Shown: positions 16,181-25,326 of the stretch, piece after piece
Position numbering within the stretch: the stretch's first letter is position 1
Layout of the letters: every line of letters begins with the position of its first letter
Assembly: GCF_900114315.1 (NCBI RefSeq)
Contig: NZ_FOSQ01000004.1
Location: forward strand, 197,725-261,724
Direction of reading: 5' to 3'
DNA from: Falsiroseomonas stagni DSM 19981
GTDB taxonomy: Bacteria > Pseudomonadota > Alphaproteobacteria > Acetobacterales > Acetobacteraceae
DNA length: 64,000 bases
The notes under the pieces: generated by a model
Databases searched by the model: none
Seen by the model: the letters and a program-made list of their open reading frames with translations, nothing else
What the model was told of the DNA's origin: nothing
Program-made: the position numbers and the translations under genes

Positions 16181-18745
16181 ATGACCATCCAGAACCCCAT
16201 TGCCCTCGCCCCGCCCGCCGTGAGCGTGGCGGCCGACCGCCTGGCGCTCGAATCCGCCATTCATGAGGCCTGCGCCCGCATCGCGCCGCTCTGGCCGCTG
16301 CGCGGCTTCGTCGCGGTGAACCCCTTCCTCGGCTTCACCGGGCAGGGCTTCGCCGCCACCTGCGCCACCATGCGCCGCGTCGCGCGGGTGGATATGCTGA
16401 TGCCGCGCGATTTCTACCTGGATGCGCTGGCCGAGGGCAGGATCGACGATGCCGCGCTGGAAGCGGCGCTGGCCGCGTCCCCCGCCATCCCCGGCGCGCC
16501 CGGCGATGTCGCCGCCCTGCGGGCCGCCGCGCAGCAGGAGCGCAGCTGGGACCAGACCCTGCCCGGCGCCCGCCACCCCGCCGCCGTCGCCACGGTGGCG
16601 GAGGTGCTGGACAGCCTCTCCGGCGGGGACCGGGAGGCATCGCGCACCCGCTTCATGATCGACGAGATCTCCCGCTGGTGTGGCGCCTATTTCGACGAGG
16701 GCCAGGCGAGCTGGCGGCTGCCCATCCGTCATCTCTCCCCCTATGCCGCCTGGCGGGCAACGGCGCGGCATGACCGCAACCCCGAAGCGATGGGCATCGA
16801 GGGCTTCCGTGCCTCCGTCCTCGCGCTGCCCTGCGACCCGGTGGAGGCGATCGGCGCCGTGCTGGCGGGCCTGCGCATCCCCGAACGCGCGCGGGTGGAC
16901 TACCTGCATCGCGCGCTCTTCGACATCCGCGGCTGGGCGGCCTATGCGCGGCATCTCGGCTGGGTCGCGGCGCAGCAGGGCAGGGATGACGATTCGCTCG
17001 TCGGGCTGCTCGCGATCCGCATCGCCTGGGGCTACGCGCTGTTCCAGGCCCGGTCCCAGGATGGGCGGTTCCGGCGCGCCTGGACCCATGCCATCGCCGC
17101 AGCCGCCTCCGCGCCGCAGGACGGGCAGCTCGGGCTCGATGCGGAACTCGCGATCGACCTGCTGCTGCATGAGGCCTATGAGGAAGCGGCCAGGCGCCAG
17201 CTGGCGGGGCGGCTGCGCGCCCATGCGGCGGCGACGCCGCTGCGCCTGCCTGCCCGCCCGGCGATCCAGGCGGCCTTCTGCATCGATGTGCGATCGGAGG
17301 TCTTCCGCCGCGCGCTGGAGACGGCAATGCCGGGGGCGGAGACGATCGGCTTCGCCGGCTTCTTCGGCTTCCCCATCGAATACGTGCCCTTCGGCCGCAC
17401 GCGCGGCGCGGCGCATTGCCCCGTCCTGCTGAAGCCCGCCTTCACGGTGTGCGAGGCCGTGCAGGGCGCGACACCGGCGGAGGAGACGGGCCTGCACGCG
17501 CTGCGGCGGCTGCGGCAGCGCGCGGAGCGCGCCTGGAAGGCCTTCAAGCGCTCCGCCGTCTCCTCCTTCACCCATGTGGAGACGGCGGGGCTGCTGTTCG
17601 GTGCCAAGATCGCCTCCGACAGCCTCGGCCTGACGCGGATCGTGGCGCATCCCCGCGATGCGGCGCTCGATGCCGCGACGGCCGCGCGGCTCGGCCCGCG
17701 GATCGAGGCGAAGGAGGAAGCCGGGCGGTTGACCGGCTTCGACGATGCGCAGCGCCTGGCGATGGCGGAGGCGGTGCTGAAGGGCATGTCGCTTGCGGGC
17801 ACCACCTTCGCGCGCCTGGTGCTGCTGGCCGGCCATGGCAGCACCACCGTCAACAACCCCCACGCCGCGGGCCTGGATTGCGGTGCCTGCGGCGGCCAGA
17901 CCGGGGAGGCGAATGCCCGCATCGCCGCCGCCATCCTGAACGACCCGGCGGTGCGCAGCGGCCTGGCCGGCAAGGGCATCCAGATCCCCGCCGACACCTG
18001 GTTCCTGCCCGCGCTGCACGACACCACCACGGACGCCGTGGCGATCTTCGGGGAGGATGCGGTCCCCGCCAGCCATGCCACCGACCTGGCACGGCTGAAG
18101 GACGCGCTGGCCCGCGCCGGTGCCCTCGCCCGGGTGGAGCGCGCCGTGCTGCTCGGCCTCGAAGGCGCCATGGACCTGGATGAGAGGATCACGGCCCGCA
18201 GCCGGGACTGGTCGGAGGTCCGGCCCGAATGGGGCCTGGCCGGCAATGCCGCCTTCATTGCCGCGCCGCGCAGCGTGACGCGCGGCCTGGCCCTCGGCGG
18301 CCGCGCCTTCCTGCACGACTACGATGCGGCGCAGGACGAGGGCGGGGGCGTGCTGGAACTGATCATGACGGCGCCTCTGGTCGTCGCCTCCTGGATCAAC
18401 CTCCAGTATTTCGGCTCCACCGTGAACAACGATGCCTTCGGCAGCGGCAACAAGGTGCTGCACAACGTCATCGGGCAGTTGGGCGTGCTGGAAGGCAATG
18501 CGGGCGATCTGCGCGCCGGCCTGCCCTGGCAATCCGTGCATGACGGGGAGCGGTTCGTGCACGAACCGCTGCGCCTGTCCGTCTTCATCGCCGCGCCGGA
18601 AGCGGCGATGGAGGCGGTGATGGCGAAGCACCAGGGCGTGCGCGACCTGGTGGAGAATGGCTGGCTGCACCTGCATGCCCTGGCCGAGGGAGGCCGGGCG
18701 ATCCGCCGCCGGGTGCCGGGCGGGGGCTGGGTGGAGGAAAGCTGA
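16181..18745 (+). CDS. dabA: DabA (DUF2309/UPF0753), carbonic-anhydrase-like subunit of the DAB complex
   Basis: The 854-residue protein couples with DabB to convert CO2 to bicarbonate vectorially. The beta-carbonic-anhydrase-like zinc site described for Halothiobacillus DabA is intact: C367 and D369 in FCIDVRSE, H552 in AGHGSTT and C567 in DCGACGG. The H-to-C spacing of 15 residues equals that of the characterised protein. Other conserved stretches are LRGFVAVNP and STVNNDAFGSG. ATG 16181 is preferred; GTG 16163 overlaps the dabB stop and would add six residues. No RuBisCO or carboxysome gene is in the window, so the bicarbonate probably feeds anaplerotic carboxylases. Confidence 0.96.
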   Translation: MTIQNPIALAPPAVSVAADRLALESAIHEACARIAPLWPLRGFVAVNPFLGFTGQGFAATCATMRRVARVDMLMPRDFYLDALAEGRIDDAALEAALAASPAIPGAPGDVAALRAAAQQERSWDQTLPGARHPAAVATVAEVLDSLSGGDREASRTRFMIDEISRWCGAYFDEGQASWRLPIRHLSPYAAWRATARHDRNPEAMGIEGFRASVLALPCDPVEAIGAVLAGLRIPERARVDYLHRALFDIRGWAAYARHLGWVAAQQGRDDDSLVGLLAIRIAWGYALFQARSQDGRFRRAWTHAIAAAASAPQDGQLGLDAELAIDLLLHEAYEEAARRQLAGRLRAHAAATPLRLPARPAIQAAFCIDVRSEVFRRALETAMPGAETIGFAGFFGFPIEYVPFGRTRGAAHCPVLLKPAFTVCEAVQGATPAEETGLHALRRLRQRAERAWKAFKRSAVSSFTHVETAGLLFGAKIASDSLGLTRIVAHPRDAALDAATAARLGPRIEAKEEAGRLTGFDDAQRLAMAEAVLKGMSLAGTTFARLVLLAGHGSTTVNNPHAAGLDCGACGGQTGEANARIAAAILNDPAVRSGLAGKGIQIPADTWFLPALHDTTTDAVAIFGEDAVPASHATDLARLKDALARAGALARVERAVLLGLEGAMDLDERITARSRDWSEVRPEWGLAGNAAFIAAPRSVTRGLALGGRAFLHDYDAAQDEGGGVLELIMTAPLVVASWINLQYFGSTVNNDAFGSGNKVLHNVIGQLGVLEGNAGDLRAGLPWQSVHDGERFVHEPLRLSVFIAAPEAAMEAVMAKHQGVRDLVENGWLHLHALAEGGRAIRRRVPGGGWVEES

Positions 18746-19045
18746 GCCGGCTGGGCCGGGCAGGGGGCACCCGCCTGGCGGGGCGGGCGACTCCGGGCTG
18801 ATTCGGGGCTGTTGGGGGGCTGACCAGGGGCGGGTGGCCGTGGGCGGGGCGATTGGCGCAAAAACGCTGGTCGTGCTAGGGGTTGCGCGCGTCCGGGCCT
18901 TGCCGCGGGAAGCCCTGCGAGGGGCGTCCCCCGGGGGCCACCTTCCCGGATGCCCGGGAAGCGCCTAAGCCCCTCCACGGACCACCGAACGCAGCCCGGC
19001 CTCTTCCTCACCCAGCGGAGGCGGGACCGCCACAAGGATGCCACG
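18746..19045 (+). other. intergenic region upstream of gyrA
   Basis: This 300-base gap between dabA and gyrA holds no convincing gene. A GC-rich run of G-clusters occupies 18760-18850. The only less GC-rich segment, around 18855-18880 (GATTGGCGCAAAAACG), is the most likely place for the gyrA promoter, but no consensus -35/-10 pair is clear. No strong terminator hairpin for dabA was found. Confidence 0.5.
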
Positions 19046-21850
19046 TTGAGCGACAAGCCGACACCGCCTGACGAGCCGAAGAGCGATATCGCCCCCGTCG
19101 GCCTCGAAGACGAGATGCGCCGTTCGTATCTCGACTATGCGATGTCCGTCATCGTCTCCCGCGCCCTGCCGGATGCGCGGGACGGGCTGAAGCCGGTGCA
19201 CCGGCGAATCCTCTTCGCCATGCACGAAGCGGGCTATTCCCACGACAAGCCGCACCGGAAATCGGCGCGCGTGGTCGGCGACGTCATGGGCAAGTATCAC
19301 CCGCATGGCGATGCCTCGATCTACGATGCGCTGGTGCGCATGGCGCAGCCCTTCTCCATGCGGGTGCCGCTGATCGACGGGCAGGGCAATTTCGGCAGCA
19401 TGGACGGCGATCCGCCGGCGGCCATGCGCTACACGGAAGTGCGCCTGGCCCGCGCCTCCGCCGCGCTGCTGGAGGGGATCGACGAGGATACGGTCGATTT
19501 CCAGTCCAACTACGACGAATCGGCGCAGGAACCGAAGGTCCTGCCCGCCGCCTTCCCGAACCTGCTGGTGAATGGCGCCGGCGGCATCGCCGTCGGCATG
19601 GCGACCAACATCCCGACGCACAACGCCGGCGAAGTCATCGACGCCACCCTGCTCATGATGCGGGAGCCGGATACGACGCTCGAGGAAGTCATGAAGATCA
19701 TGCCGGGGCCGGACTTCCCGACCGGCGGGTTGATCCTCGGCCGAGCCGGCATCCGTTCGGCCTTCGAGACCGGGCGCGGGTCCATCCCGCTGCGCGCCCG
19801 CGCGACGATCGAGGAGATGCGCGGCGGCCGGTCCATGATCGTCGTCACGGAAATCCCCTACCAGGTCAACAAATCCACGCTGATCGAGAAGATCGCGGAA
19901 CTGGTCCGCGCCAAGGCGATCGAGGGTATCAGCGACCTGCGCGACGAAAGCGACCGCGATGGCCTGCGCGTCGTGGTGGAGCTGAAGAAGGACGCGACGC
20001 CGGAGGTGGTGCTGAACCAGCTCTACCGCTTCACCCAGCTCCAGACCTCCTTCGGCGTGAACTTCGTGGCGCTGGACGAGGGCCGTCCCCGGCAGATGGG
20101 GCTGCTGGACGCCATCCGCGCCTTCATCCGCTTCCGGGACGAGGTGTTGCAGCGGCGTTCGCGCTTCCGCCTGAACAAGGCGCGCGACCGCGGCCACCAG
20201 CTGATCGGCCTGGCCATCGCGGTGGCCAATATCGATGAGGTCATCGCCGTCATCCGCGCCAGCGCCGATGCCAACGCTGCGCGTGGCGCGCTGATGGGCC
20301 GGGACTGGCCGGCGGGCGATGTCGGCGTGCTGCTGGAACTGGTCGATGACTACCGCAACGTCATCTCACCCGAAGGCACGGTGCGCCTGACGGAGGAACA
20401 GGCCAACGGCATCCTGGCGCTGCGCCTGCAACGCCTGACGGGGCTGGAGCGGGAGAAGATCAACGCCGAGCTCAGCGAGGTCGGCGCCACCATCCGCGGC
20501 CTGCTGGAGATCCTCGGCTCCGCCATCATCCGCCGCGAAGTGATGGTGCAGGAACTGGCCGCCGTGCGCGCCCAGATCGCGACGCCGCGCATGACGGAGA
20601 TCGTCGACGGCTACGCCGAGCAGGATGATGAAAGCCTGATCGAGCCGGGCACGATGGTCGTGACTCTGACGCGCGATGGCTACGTCAAGCGCACGGGCCT
20701 CGACGTGTTCCGCAGCCAGAATCGCGGCGGCCGCGGCCGCAGCGGCGCGGCGACGCGGGAGGACGATATCGTCGTCCGCAGCTTCGTCGCGCACACCCAC
20801 CAATGGGTGCTGTTCTTCACCAGCCGCGGCATGGCGTTCCGGGAGAAGATCTGGCAGCTGCCCGAGGGCGGCGCGACCGGCAAGGGACGCAGCCTGCGCC
20901 AGGTGCTGCAACTGCAGGATGGCGAACAGGTCACCGCCGTGCTGCCGCTGCCGCAGGATGAGGGGCTGTGGGAGAACCTGCACCTGGTCTTCGCGACCAA
21001 GCAGGGCAATGTCCGGCGCAACAAGCTCTCGGACTTCAAGAATGTCCGCGCCATGGGCCTCATCGCCATGAAGCTGGAGGAGGGTGACAGCCTGATCGGC
21101 GTCGCCACCTGCCGCGAGGGCGACGACGTGATGCTGGCCACCCGCAACGGCCGCTGCATCCGCTTCCAGGCGGAGGCCGAGCAGCTGCGCGTCTTCGCGG
21201 GCCGCGACAGTTCCGGCGTGCGTGGCATCCGCCTGCTGGGCGACGACAGCGTCATCTCGCTGGCCGTGCTGACGCATGTGGAGGCCAGCCAGGGCGAGCG
21301 CGAGACCTTCCTGCGGCACAGCGCCCAGAAGCGCCGCGCGGCGGGGGAGGAAGTCTCCGCCGATGCGGAGGCGCCGGCCGCCGCCGAGGACACCGACGAC
21401 GCCAATGGCGAAGCCCAGCCGGTGACGGCGGAGCGCCTGGCGGAGCTTGAGGGCCTTGAGCAGATCCTGCTGGTCGTCACCGACCGCGGCTTCGGCAAGC
21501 GCAGCTCCGCCTATGAATACCGCGTCACCGGCCGGGGCGGGCAGGGGATCACCAACATCACCCTCTCCGCCCGCACGGGGCGTGAAGTGGTGGCGACCTT
21601 CGCCGTCCGGCAGGGTGATGGCGTCATGCTGGTGACCAATGGCGGCCGCCTGATCCGCCTGCCGGCCGACCAGGTGCGCGTCACCGGCCGGTCCGCCATG
21701 GGCGTCACGCTGCTGCGCCTGAACGAGAATGAGCGCGTCACCTCCTGCTTCCCGGTCATGGAAACGCCGGGCTCCGAGCCGGGGGATGACAGCGCCGCCG
21801 AAGCGACGACCGGGGAAGCGACGCCCGGGGAAGGAACCGCCGATGCCTGA
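19046..21850 (+). CDS. gyrA: DNA gyrase subunit A
   Basis: The 934-residue type II topoisomerase A subunit contains the breakage-reunion domain with catalytic tyrosine Y129 in [12 protein letters not shown], the quinolone-resistance region [17 protein letters not shown], and a C-terminal beta-pinwheel with the GyrA box [10 protein letters not shown]. The GyrA box marks it as gyrase rather than topoisomerase IV. Position 90, equivalent to E. coli Ser83, is alanine, while D94 (Asp87) is retained. An acidic insert (about residues 765-800) interrupts the pinwheel. I chose TTG 19046, preceded by AAGGA; other upstream codons lack a site. The 3' end overlaps coaD by 8 bases. Confidence 0.96.
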   Translation: MSDKPTPPDEPKSDIAPVGLEDEMRRSYLDYAMSVIVSRALPDARDGLKPVHRRILFAMHEAGYSHDKPHRKSARVVGDVMGKYHPHGDASIYDALVRMAQPFSMRVPLIDGQGNFGSMDGDPPAAMRYTEVRLARASAALLEGIDEDTVDFQSNYDESAQEPKVLPAAFPNLLVNGAGGIAVGMATNIPTHNAGEVIDATLLMMREPDTTLEEVMKIMPGPDFPTGGLILGRAGIRSAFETGRGSIPLRARATIEEMRGGRSMIVVTEIPYQVNKSTLIEKIAELVRAKAIEGISDLRDESDRDGLRVVVELKKDATPEVVLNQLYRFTQLQTSFGVNFVALDEGRPRQMGLLDAIRAFIRFRDEVLQRRSRFRLNKARDRGHQLIGLAIAVANIDEVIAVIRASADANAARGALMGRDWPAGDVGVLLELVDDYRNVISPEGTVRLTEEQANGILALRLQRLTGLEREKINAELSEVGATIRGLLEILGSAIIRREVMVQELAAVRAQIATPRMTEIVDGYAEQDDESLIEPGTMVVTLTRDGYVKRTGLDVFRSQNRGGRGRSGAATREDDIVVRSFVAHTHQWVLFFTSRGMAFREKIWQLPEGGATGKGRSLRQVLQLQDGEQVTAVLPLPQDEGLWENLHLVFATKQGNVRRNKLSDFKNVRAMGLIAMKLEEGDSLIGVATCREGDDVMLATRNGRCIRFQAEAEQLRVFAGRDSSGVRGIRLLGDDSVISLAVLTHVEASQGERETFLRHSAQKRRAAGEEVSADAEAPAAAEDTDDANGEAQPVTAERLAELEGLEQILLVVTDRGFGKRSSAYEYRVTGRGGQGITNITLSARTGREVVATFAVRQGDGVMLVTNGGRLIRLPADQVRVTGRSAMGVTLLRLNENERVTSCFPVMETPGSEPGDDSAAEATTGEATPGEGTADA

Positions 21851-22364
21851 GCTTCGCGTCGGGATCTATCCCGGCACCTTCGACCCGGTCACCAACGGGC
21901 ATCTCGACGTCATCGCCCGCGCCGCCAGGCTGGTCGATCGGCTGGTGGTCGGCGTCGCCATCAATGCCGGCAAGGGCCCGCTGTTTCCGCTCGATGAACG
22001 GGTGGAACTGGTGAAGGCGGAAACCGACAAGATCGCCGCGCAGGCGGGGTCGGAGATCCAGGTCGTGCCCTTCACCGGGCTGCTGGTGGAATTCGCCCGG
22101 CAATACGGCGCGCGGATGATCATCCGCGGCCTGCGCGCGGTGTCGGATTTCGACTACGAATTCCAGATGGCGGGCATGAACCACCGGCTTGCCCCGGACG
22201 TCGAGACCGTGTTCCTGATGGCCAGCGAAACGAACCAGTTCATCTCCTCCCGCTTCGTGAAGGAAGTCGCGACGCTGGGGGGCGATGTCTCCTCCTTCGT
22301 CCCGCCGCTGACCCTCGACCGCACGCTGGTGCGCGTGCGCAGCCGCAAGGAAGCCGCCGAATGA
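21843..22364 (+). CDS. coaD: phosphopantetheine adenylyltransferase
   Basis: The 173-residue enzyme performs the penultimate step of coenzyme A synthesis, joining 4'-phosphopantetheine and ATP. The nucleotidyltransferase motif [14 protein letters not shown] (about residues 8-21, TxxH type) and the C-terminal [11 protein letters not shown] (ISSTxxR-like) are intact, as is [14 protein letters not shown]. Length is typical. It overlaps the gyrA end and is itself followed by an ATGA overlap to a cyclophilin gene, so the three are probably one transcript. Cytoplasmic. Confidence 0.97.
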   Translation: MPELRVGIYPGTFDPVTNGHLDVIARAARLVDRLVVGVAINAGKGPLFPLDERVELVKAETDKIAAQAGSEIQVVPFTGLLVEFARQYGARMIIRGLRAVSDFDYEFQMAGMNHRLAPDVETVFLMASETNQFISSRFVKEVATLGGDVSSFVPPLTLDRTLVRVRSRKEAAE

Positions 22365-22960
22365 CCGTCCCGACCACCCGCCGCCAGGCGCTGATCGCCA
22401 CCGCCGGCTTCCTCGCCGCGCCCGCGCTGATCCTGCCGCGCGATGCCGCCGCCCAGGGCGCCGCACCTGCGACGGACCCCGAGAACACACTGTTCATGGA
22501 GCTGAAGGATGGCCGCGTGACCATCCAGCTGCAGCCCGAACTGGCGCCCCGCCATGTGGAGCGCATCAAGACGCTGACGCGCCGCAACTTCTACGACAAC
22601 ACGCCCTTCCACCGCGTGATCGAGGGCTTCATGGCCCAGGGCGGCGACCCCACGGGCACCGGCACCGGCGGCAGCCCGCTGCCGGACCTGGCCGCCGAGT
22701 TCAGCCCGCCGAGCCGCGCCCGCTTCCTGCGCGGCACCTGCGGCATGGCCCGCAGCCAGGCGCCGAACAGCGCCAACAGCCAGTTCTTCATCATGTTCGC
22801 GCCCGGCTCCTTCCTCGATGGCCAGTACACCATCTGGGGCCGCGTCGTGTCGGGCATGGACGCGGTGGACAAGATCAAGCGCGGCGTCGGCCAGTCCGGC
22901 CAGGTGCCCAACCCGCCCGACCGCATCCGCACCATGCGGGTGGCCGCCGACGTCCGCTGA
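22361..22960 (+). CDS. exported cyclophilin-type peptidylprolyl isomerase
   Basis: The 199-residue cyclophilin has an N-terminal export signal, TTRRQALIATAGFLAAPAL with a twin-arginine pair, cleaved near DAAAQG. The catalytic arginine and neighbours are in TPFHRVIEGFMAQGGDPTGTGTGG, with the active-site blocks GMARSQAPNSANSQFFIMF. It speeds cis-trans proline isomerisation during folding of envelope proteins. It is the paralogue of the next gene, and the two share nearly all core motifs, so they arose by tandem duplication with one copy kept in the cytoplasm. Confidence 0.95.
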   Translation: MTVPTTRRQALIATAGFLAAPALILPRDAAAQGAAPATDPENTLFMELKDGRVTIQLQPELAPRHVERIKTLTRRNFYDNTPFHRVIEGFMAQGGDPTGTGTGGSPLPDLAAEFSPPSRARFLRGTCGMARSQAPNSANSQFFIMFAPGSFLDGQYTIWGRVVSGMDAVDKIKRGVGQSGQVPNPPDRIRTMRVAADVR

Positions 22961-23006
22961 CGTCACGCGCCCCCCGCCCCGCAAGCTTCCATCGGAGAGA
23001 CGCAGC

Positions 23007-23543
23007 ATGAGCGCCACCGCCCCCGAGAATACGCTGGTCCTTGAACTGAAGGACGGCAACGTCGTGATCGAGCTGCTGCCCGACCTGGCGCCCCTTCATG
23101 TCGAACGCATCAAGGCCCTGGCGGCCGAGGGCTTCTACGACAACACGCCCTTCCATCGCGTGATTGATGGCTTCATGGCCCAGGGCGGCGACCCGACGGG
23201 CACTGGCACCGGCGGCAGCAGCCACCCGGACCTGCCCGCCGAATTCAGCCCGCCCGGCAAGGCGAAGTTCGTCCGCGGCACCTGCGGCATGGCGCGCACC
23301 AACAACCCGAACAGCGCGAACAGCCAGTTCTTCATCATGTTCGCGCCGGCGCCGAGCCTCGATGGCCAGTACACCATCTGGGGCAAGGTGATCGAAGGGA
23401 TGGACGTGGTGGACAAGATCAAGCGCGGCCAGGGCCCGAACGGCATGGCGCGCGATCCCGATCGCATCAAGACCGCCCGCATCGGCGCCGCTGCCGCCCC
23501 GGCGGCGGAAGGGGTTGACAGCACCCCGGCCGCCGACGCCTAA
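23007..23543 (+). CDS. ppiB: cytoplasmic cyclophilin-type peptidylprolyl isomerase
   Basis: The 178-residue cyclophilin lacks a signal peptide. The catalytic segment TPFHRVIDGFMAQGGDPTG and the GMARTNNPNSANSQFFIMF block are intact. A low-complexity tail (AAAAPAAEGVDSTPAADA) extends past the domain. The start is ATG 23007 after CGGAGAGA. It lies 46 bases downstream of the exported paralogue and is followed by a strong hairpin (23552-23580), so it ends the gyrA-coaD-ppi transcript. E. coli PpiB is the nearest named analogue. Confidence 0.95.
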   Translation: MSATAPENTLVLELKDGNVVIELLPDLAPLHVERIKALAAEGFYDNTPFHRVIDGFMAQGGDPTGTGTGGSSHPDLPAEFSPPGKAKFVRGTCGMARTNNPNSANSQFFIMFAPAPSLDGQYTIWGKVIEGMDVVDKIKRGQGPNGMARDPDRIKTARIGAAAAPAAEGVDSTPAADA

Positions 23544-23551
23544 CACGCCCC

Positions 23552-23580
23552 TCGCGCGGTCCCGTCACGGGGCCGCGCGA
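23552..23580 (+). terminator. GC-rich hairpin terminator after ppiB
   Basis: A 13-bp stem with one G-T wobble (TCGCGCGGTCCCG, loop TCA, CGGGGCCGCGCGA) starts 8 bases after the ppiB stop and ends 5 bases before tRNA-Lys. There is no T-tract. The position separates the gyrA operon from the tRNA gene. Confidence 0.6.
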
Positions 23581-23585
23581 CCTGG

Positions 23586-23661
23586 GAGCCCGTAGCTCAG
23601 CCGGTAGAGCACGTGACTTTTAATCATGGGGTCGTGGGTTCGAGTCCCACCGGGCTCACCA
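23586..23661 (+). tRNA. tRNA-Lys (anticodon TTT)
   Basis: The acceptor arms GAGCCCG/CGGGCTC pair over 7 bp, with discriminator A at 23658 and an encoded CCA (23659-23661). The D-arm is GCTC/GAGC. The anticodon arm CGTGA/TCATG has loop CTTTTAA with anticodon TTT, and the T-arm carries GTTCGAGTC. Of the three tRNAs here it is the only one with a templated CCA. Confidence 0.96.
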
Positions 23662-23719
23662 TGCAACGTCAACGACTAGTGGCGCGATCCGCGCTGTCGC
23701 CGCGATCCGCCCTTCGCGC

Positions 23720-24553
23720 TCAGCCCGCGGCCCAGTCCCTGGCGGTGACAAACCGCGCCAGGATCGGCACCTGCTCCGTCAGCATCGGCAGCCCCGGATG
23801 GGTCGCGCAGCCGATCGCGGCGGCGGCCCGCAGGAAGGGGGTGACCTCGGGCTGCATCACTACCTCCGCCGCCAGCATGCCGGGCGTCATCCGGGTGCAG
23901 TCCACGGGCAGGGCATCGCCGGGATGCAGGCCGAGCGAGGTGGCGTTCACCACGATGTCGTGGTCTGCGGGGTCCGCCCCGGCAGCGGCGATCTCCCGGC
24001 CCGGGAAGGCGTGGCGCAGCCGCGCGACCAGCACCTCCGCCCGCGCGGCGCCGCGGTTATGGATGGCCAGCGCGCCGGCGCCCTGGCGCAGCAGGGCGAA
24101 GGCGATGCCTGCCGCGGCGCCGCCGGCGCCCGCCATCCAGATGCGCCGCCCGCGGATGGCGTGGCCGGCGGCGACCAGGCCCGCGCAGAAGCCCTCCCCA
24201 TCGAATTGCCCGCCCAGCAGGCGGCCATCGGGCTGCACGCGGATGGCGTTGACGGCGCCGACCAGTCGCGCCTGGTCGGTCAGGTCATCGCAGAGCGCGG
24301 CGATGGTTTCCTTGTGCGGCACCGTGACGATGATGCCGCCGAGGTTCCGTAGCCGGCGCAGGCCATCCACCACCGCGGCCAGGTCATCCGGCTGCACATG
24401 CATCGGCACGATGACGGCATCCTGCCCCGCCGCCGCGAAATGCGCGTTCATGGCCGCGGGCGTTCGGATATGGCCGACGGGATGGGCGAGGATGACGACG
24501 ACTTGCGTGTGCCCGCTGATGGAGGCCCGCGTCGCGAAATGCGTTTCCGTCAT
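23720..24553 (-). CDS. shikimate dehydrogenase-like oxidoreductase (AroE/YdiB paralogue)
   Basis: The 277-residue NAD(P)-dependent enzyme has the shikimate/quinate dehydrogenase fold. The substrate-domain motif VTVPHKE (catalytic Lys) and NAIR are present, the cofactor loop is GAGGAAAGIA, and the C-terminal block is PGLPMLTEQ. The usual SxSPxxHN substrate motif near the N-terminus is changed to HIRTPAAMN, losing the serines that bind the shikimate carboxylate. That argues for a catabolic paralogue with a different cyclic hydroxy-acid. It is last of four overlapping genes (amidohydrolase, CMD protein, SDR, this), with an ATGA junction to the SDR. Confidence 0.88.
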   Translation of the reverse strand: MTETHFATRASISGHTQVVVILAHPVGHIRTPAAMNAHFAAAGQDAVIVPMHVQPDDLAAVVDGLRRLRNLGGIIVTVPHKETIAALCDDLTDQARLVGAVNAIRVQPDGRLLGGQFDGEGFCAGLVAAGHAIRGRRIWMAGAGGAAAGIAFALLRQGAGALAIHNRGAARAEVLVARLRHAFPGREIAAAGADPADHDIVVNATSLGLHPGDALPVDCTRMTPGMLAAEVVMQPEVTPFLRAAAAIGCATHPGLPMLTEQVPILARFVTARDWAAG

Positions 24554-25326
24554 GGCGCGCCGTTCGCCGTCCAGCCGCCATCGACGGACAGCACCGCGCC
24601 ATTAACGCTGGATGCCGCCGGGGAGGCGAGGAACAGCGCCATCGCCGCCACTTCCCGCGGCTGCACCAGGCGCCGCTGCGGGGACCGATGGCGCAGCGCC
24701 GCCGCATCAAGCCGGCCGCGCGCCAGCAGGTCCGACACCAGCGCCGTCTCCACATAGCCGGGCGCCAGCGCATTCACCCGCACGCCATGCTCCGCCCATT
24801 CGCAGGCGAGTGCCCGCGCCAGGTTCGCGACGCCGCCCTTGCTGCCGCAATAGGCCGCGCGCGCCGCGCCGCCCACGGCGTGGAACAGGCTGGCGGTGAA
24901 CAGCAGCAGCCCCGACCCCTGCGCCACCATGCGCCGCCCGCCGGCCTGCGCCGTCAGGAAGGCGCCGGTCAGGTTGACGTCGATCGTCCGGCGCCATTCA
25001 TCCTCGGTCAGGTCCAGCGTCGGCTTGTTGGCGGAGATGCCGGCATTCGCGTGCACAACATCGACGCCGCCCCAGGCCTCGTCCATCCGCGCGAAGGCCG
25101 CTTCGAGATCGGCGGCGACCGTGACGTTGCCGCGCGCGACGATCCAGCCCTCCGGCGCATCCGGCACGGGGCCGAGATCGAAGGCGCAGACGCGCGCGCC
25201 GCGGGCATGGAAGGCATCCGCCACCGCGCGGCCGATGCCCTGCGCCGCGCCGGTGACGATGATGCGCGTGCCCGGCGGCGGCAGCGGCGATGGGGTCACG
25301 TCCTCGGACAACGCGGCATCGTTCAT
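24550..25326 (-). CDS. short-chain dehydrogenase/reductase (SDR)
   Basis: The 258-residue classical SDR oxidises or reduces an alcohol or ketone with NAD(P). The cofactor motif TGAAQGIG (about residues 25-32), HANAGIS (NAG motif), the catalytic serine region LLFTASLF and YCGSK (Tyr and Lys) are all visible. The D in VCAFDLG after beta-2 suggests NAD preference. ATGA overlaps on both sides tie it to the CMD-family and shikimate-dehydrogenase-like genes. Substrate unknown; context suggests oxidation of a hydroxyl group in the catabolic island's substrate. Confidence 0.92.
   Translation of the reverse strand: MNDAALSEDVTPSPLPPPGTRIIVTGAAQGIGRAVADAFHARGARVCAFDLGPVPDAPEGWIVARGNVTVAADLEAAFARMDEAWGGVDVVHANAGISANKPTLDLTEDEWRRTIDVNLTGAFLTAQAGGRRMVAQGSGLLLFTASLFHAVGGAARAAYCGSKGGVANLARALACEWAEHGVRVNALAPGYVETALVSDLLARGRLDAAALRHRSPQRRLVQPREVAAMALFLASPAASSVNGAVLSVDGGWTANGAP

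Noticed and set aside
16109-18676. 855-residue open frame antisense to dabA
   Set aside because: It mirrors dabA codon for codon, has very high His/Gly/Arg and no domain, whereas dabA carries the complete zinc site. It is a GC-rich shadow.
19046-21850. topoisomerase IV subunit A (parC)
   Set aside because: The GyrA box [10 protein letters not shown] is present in the C-terminal domain, which identifies gyrase A.
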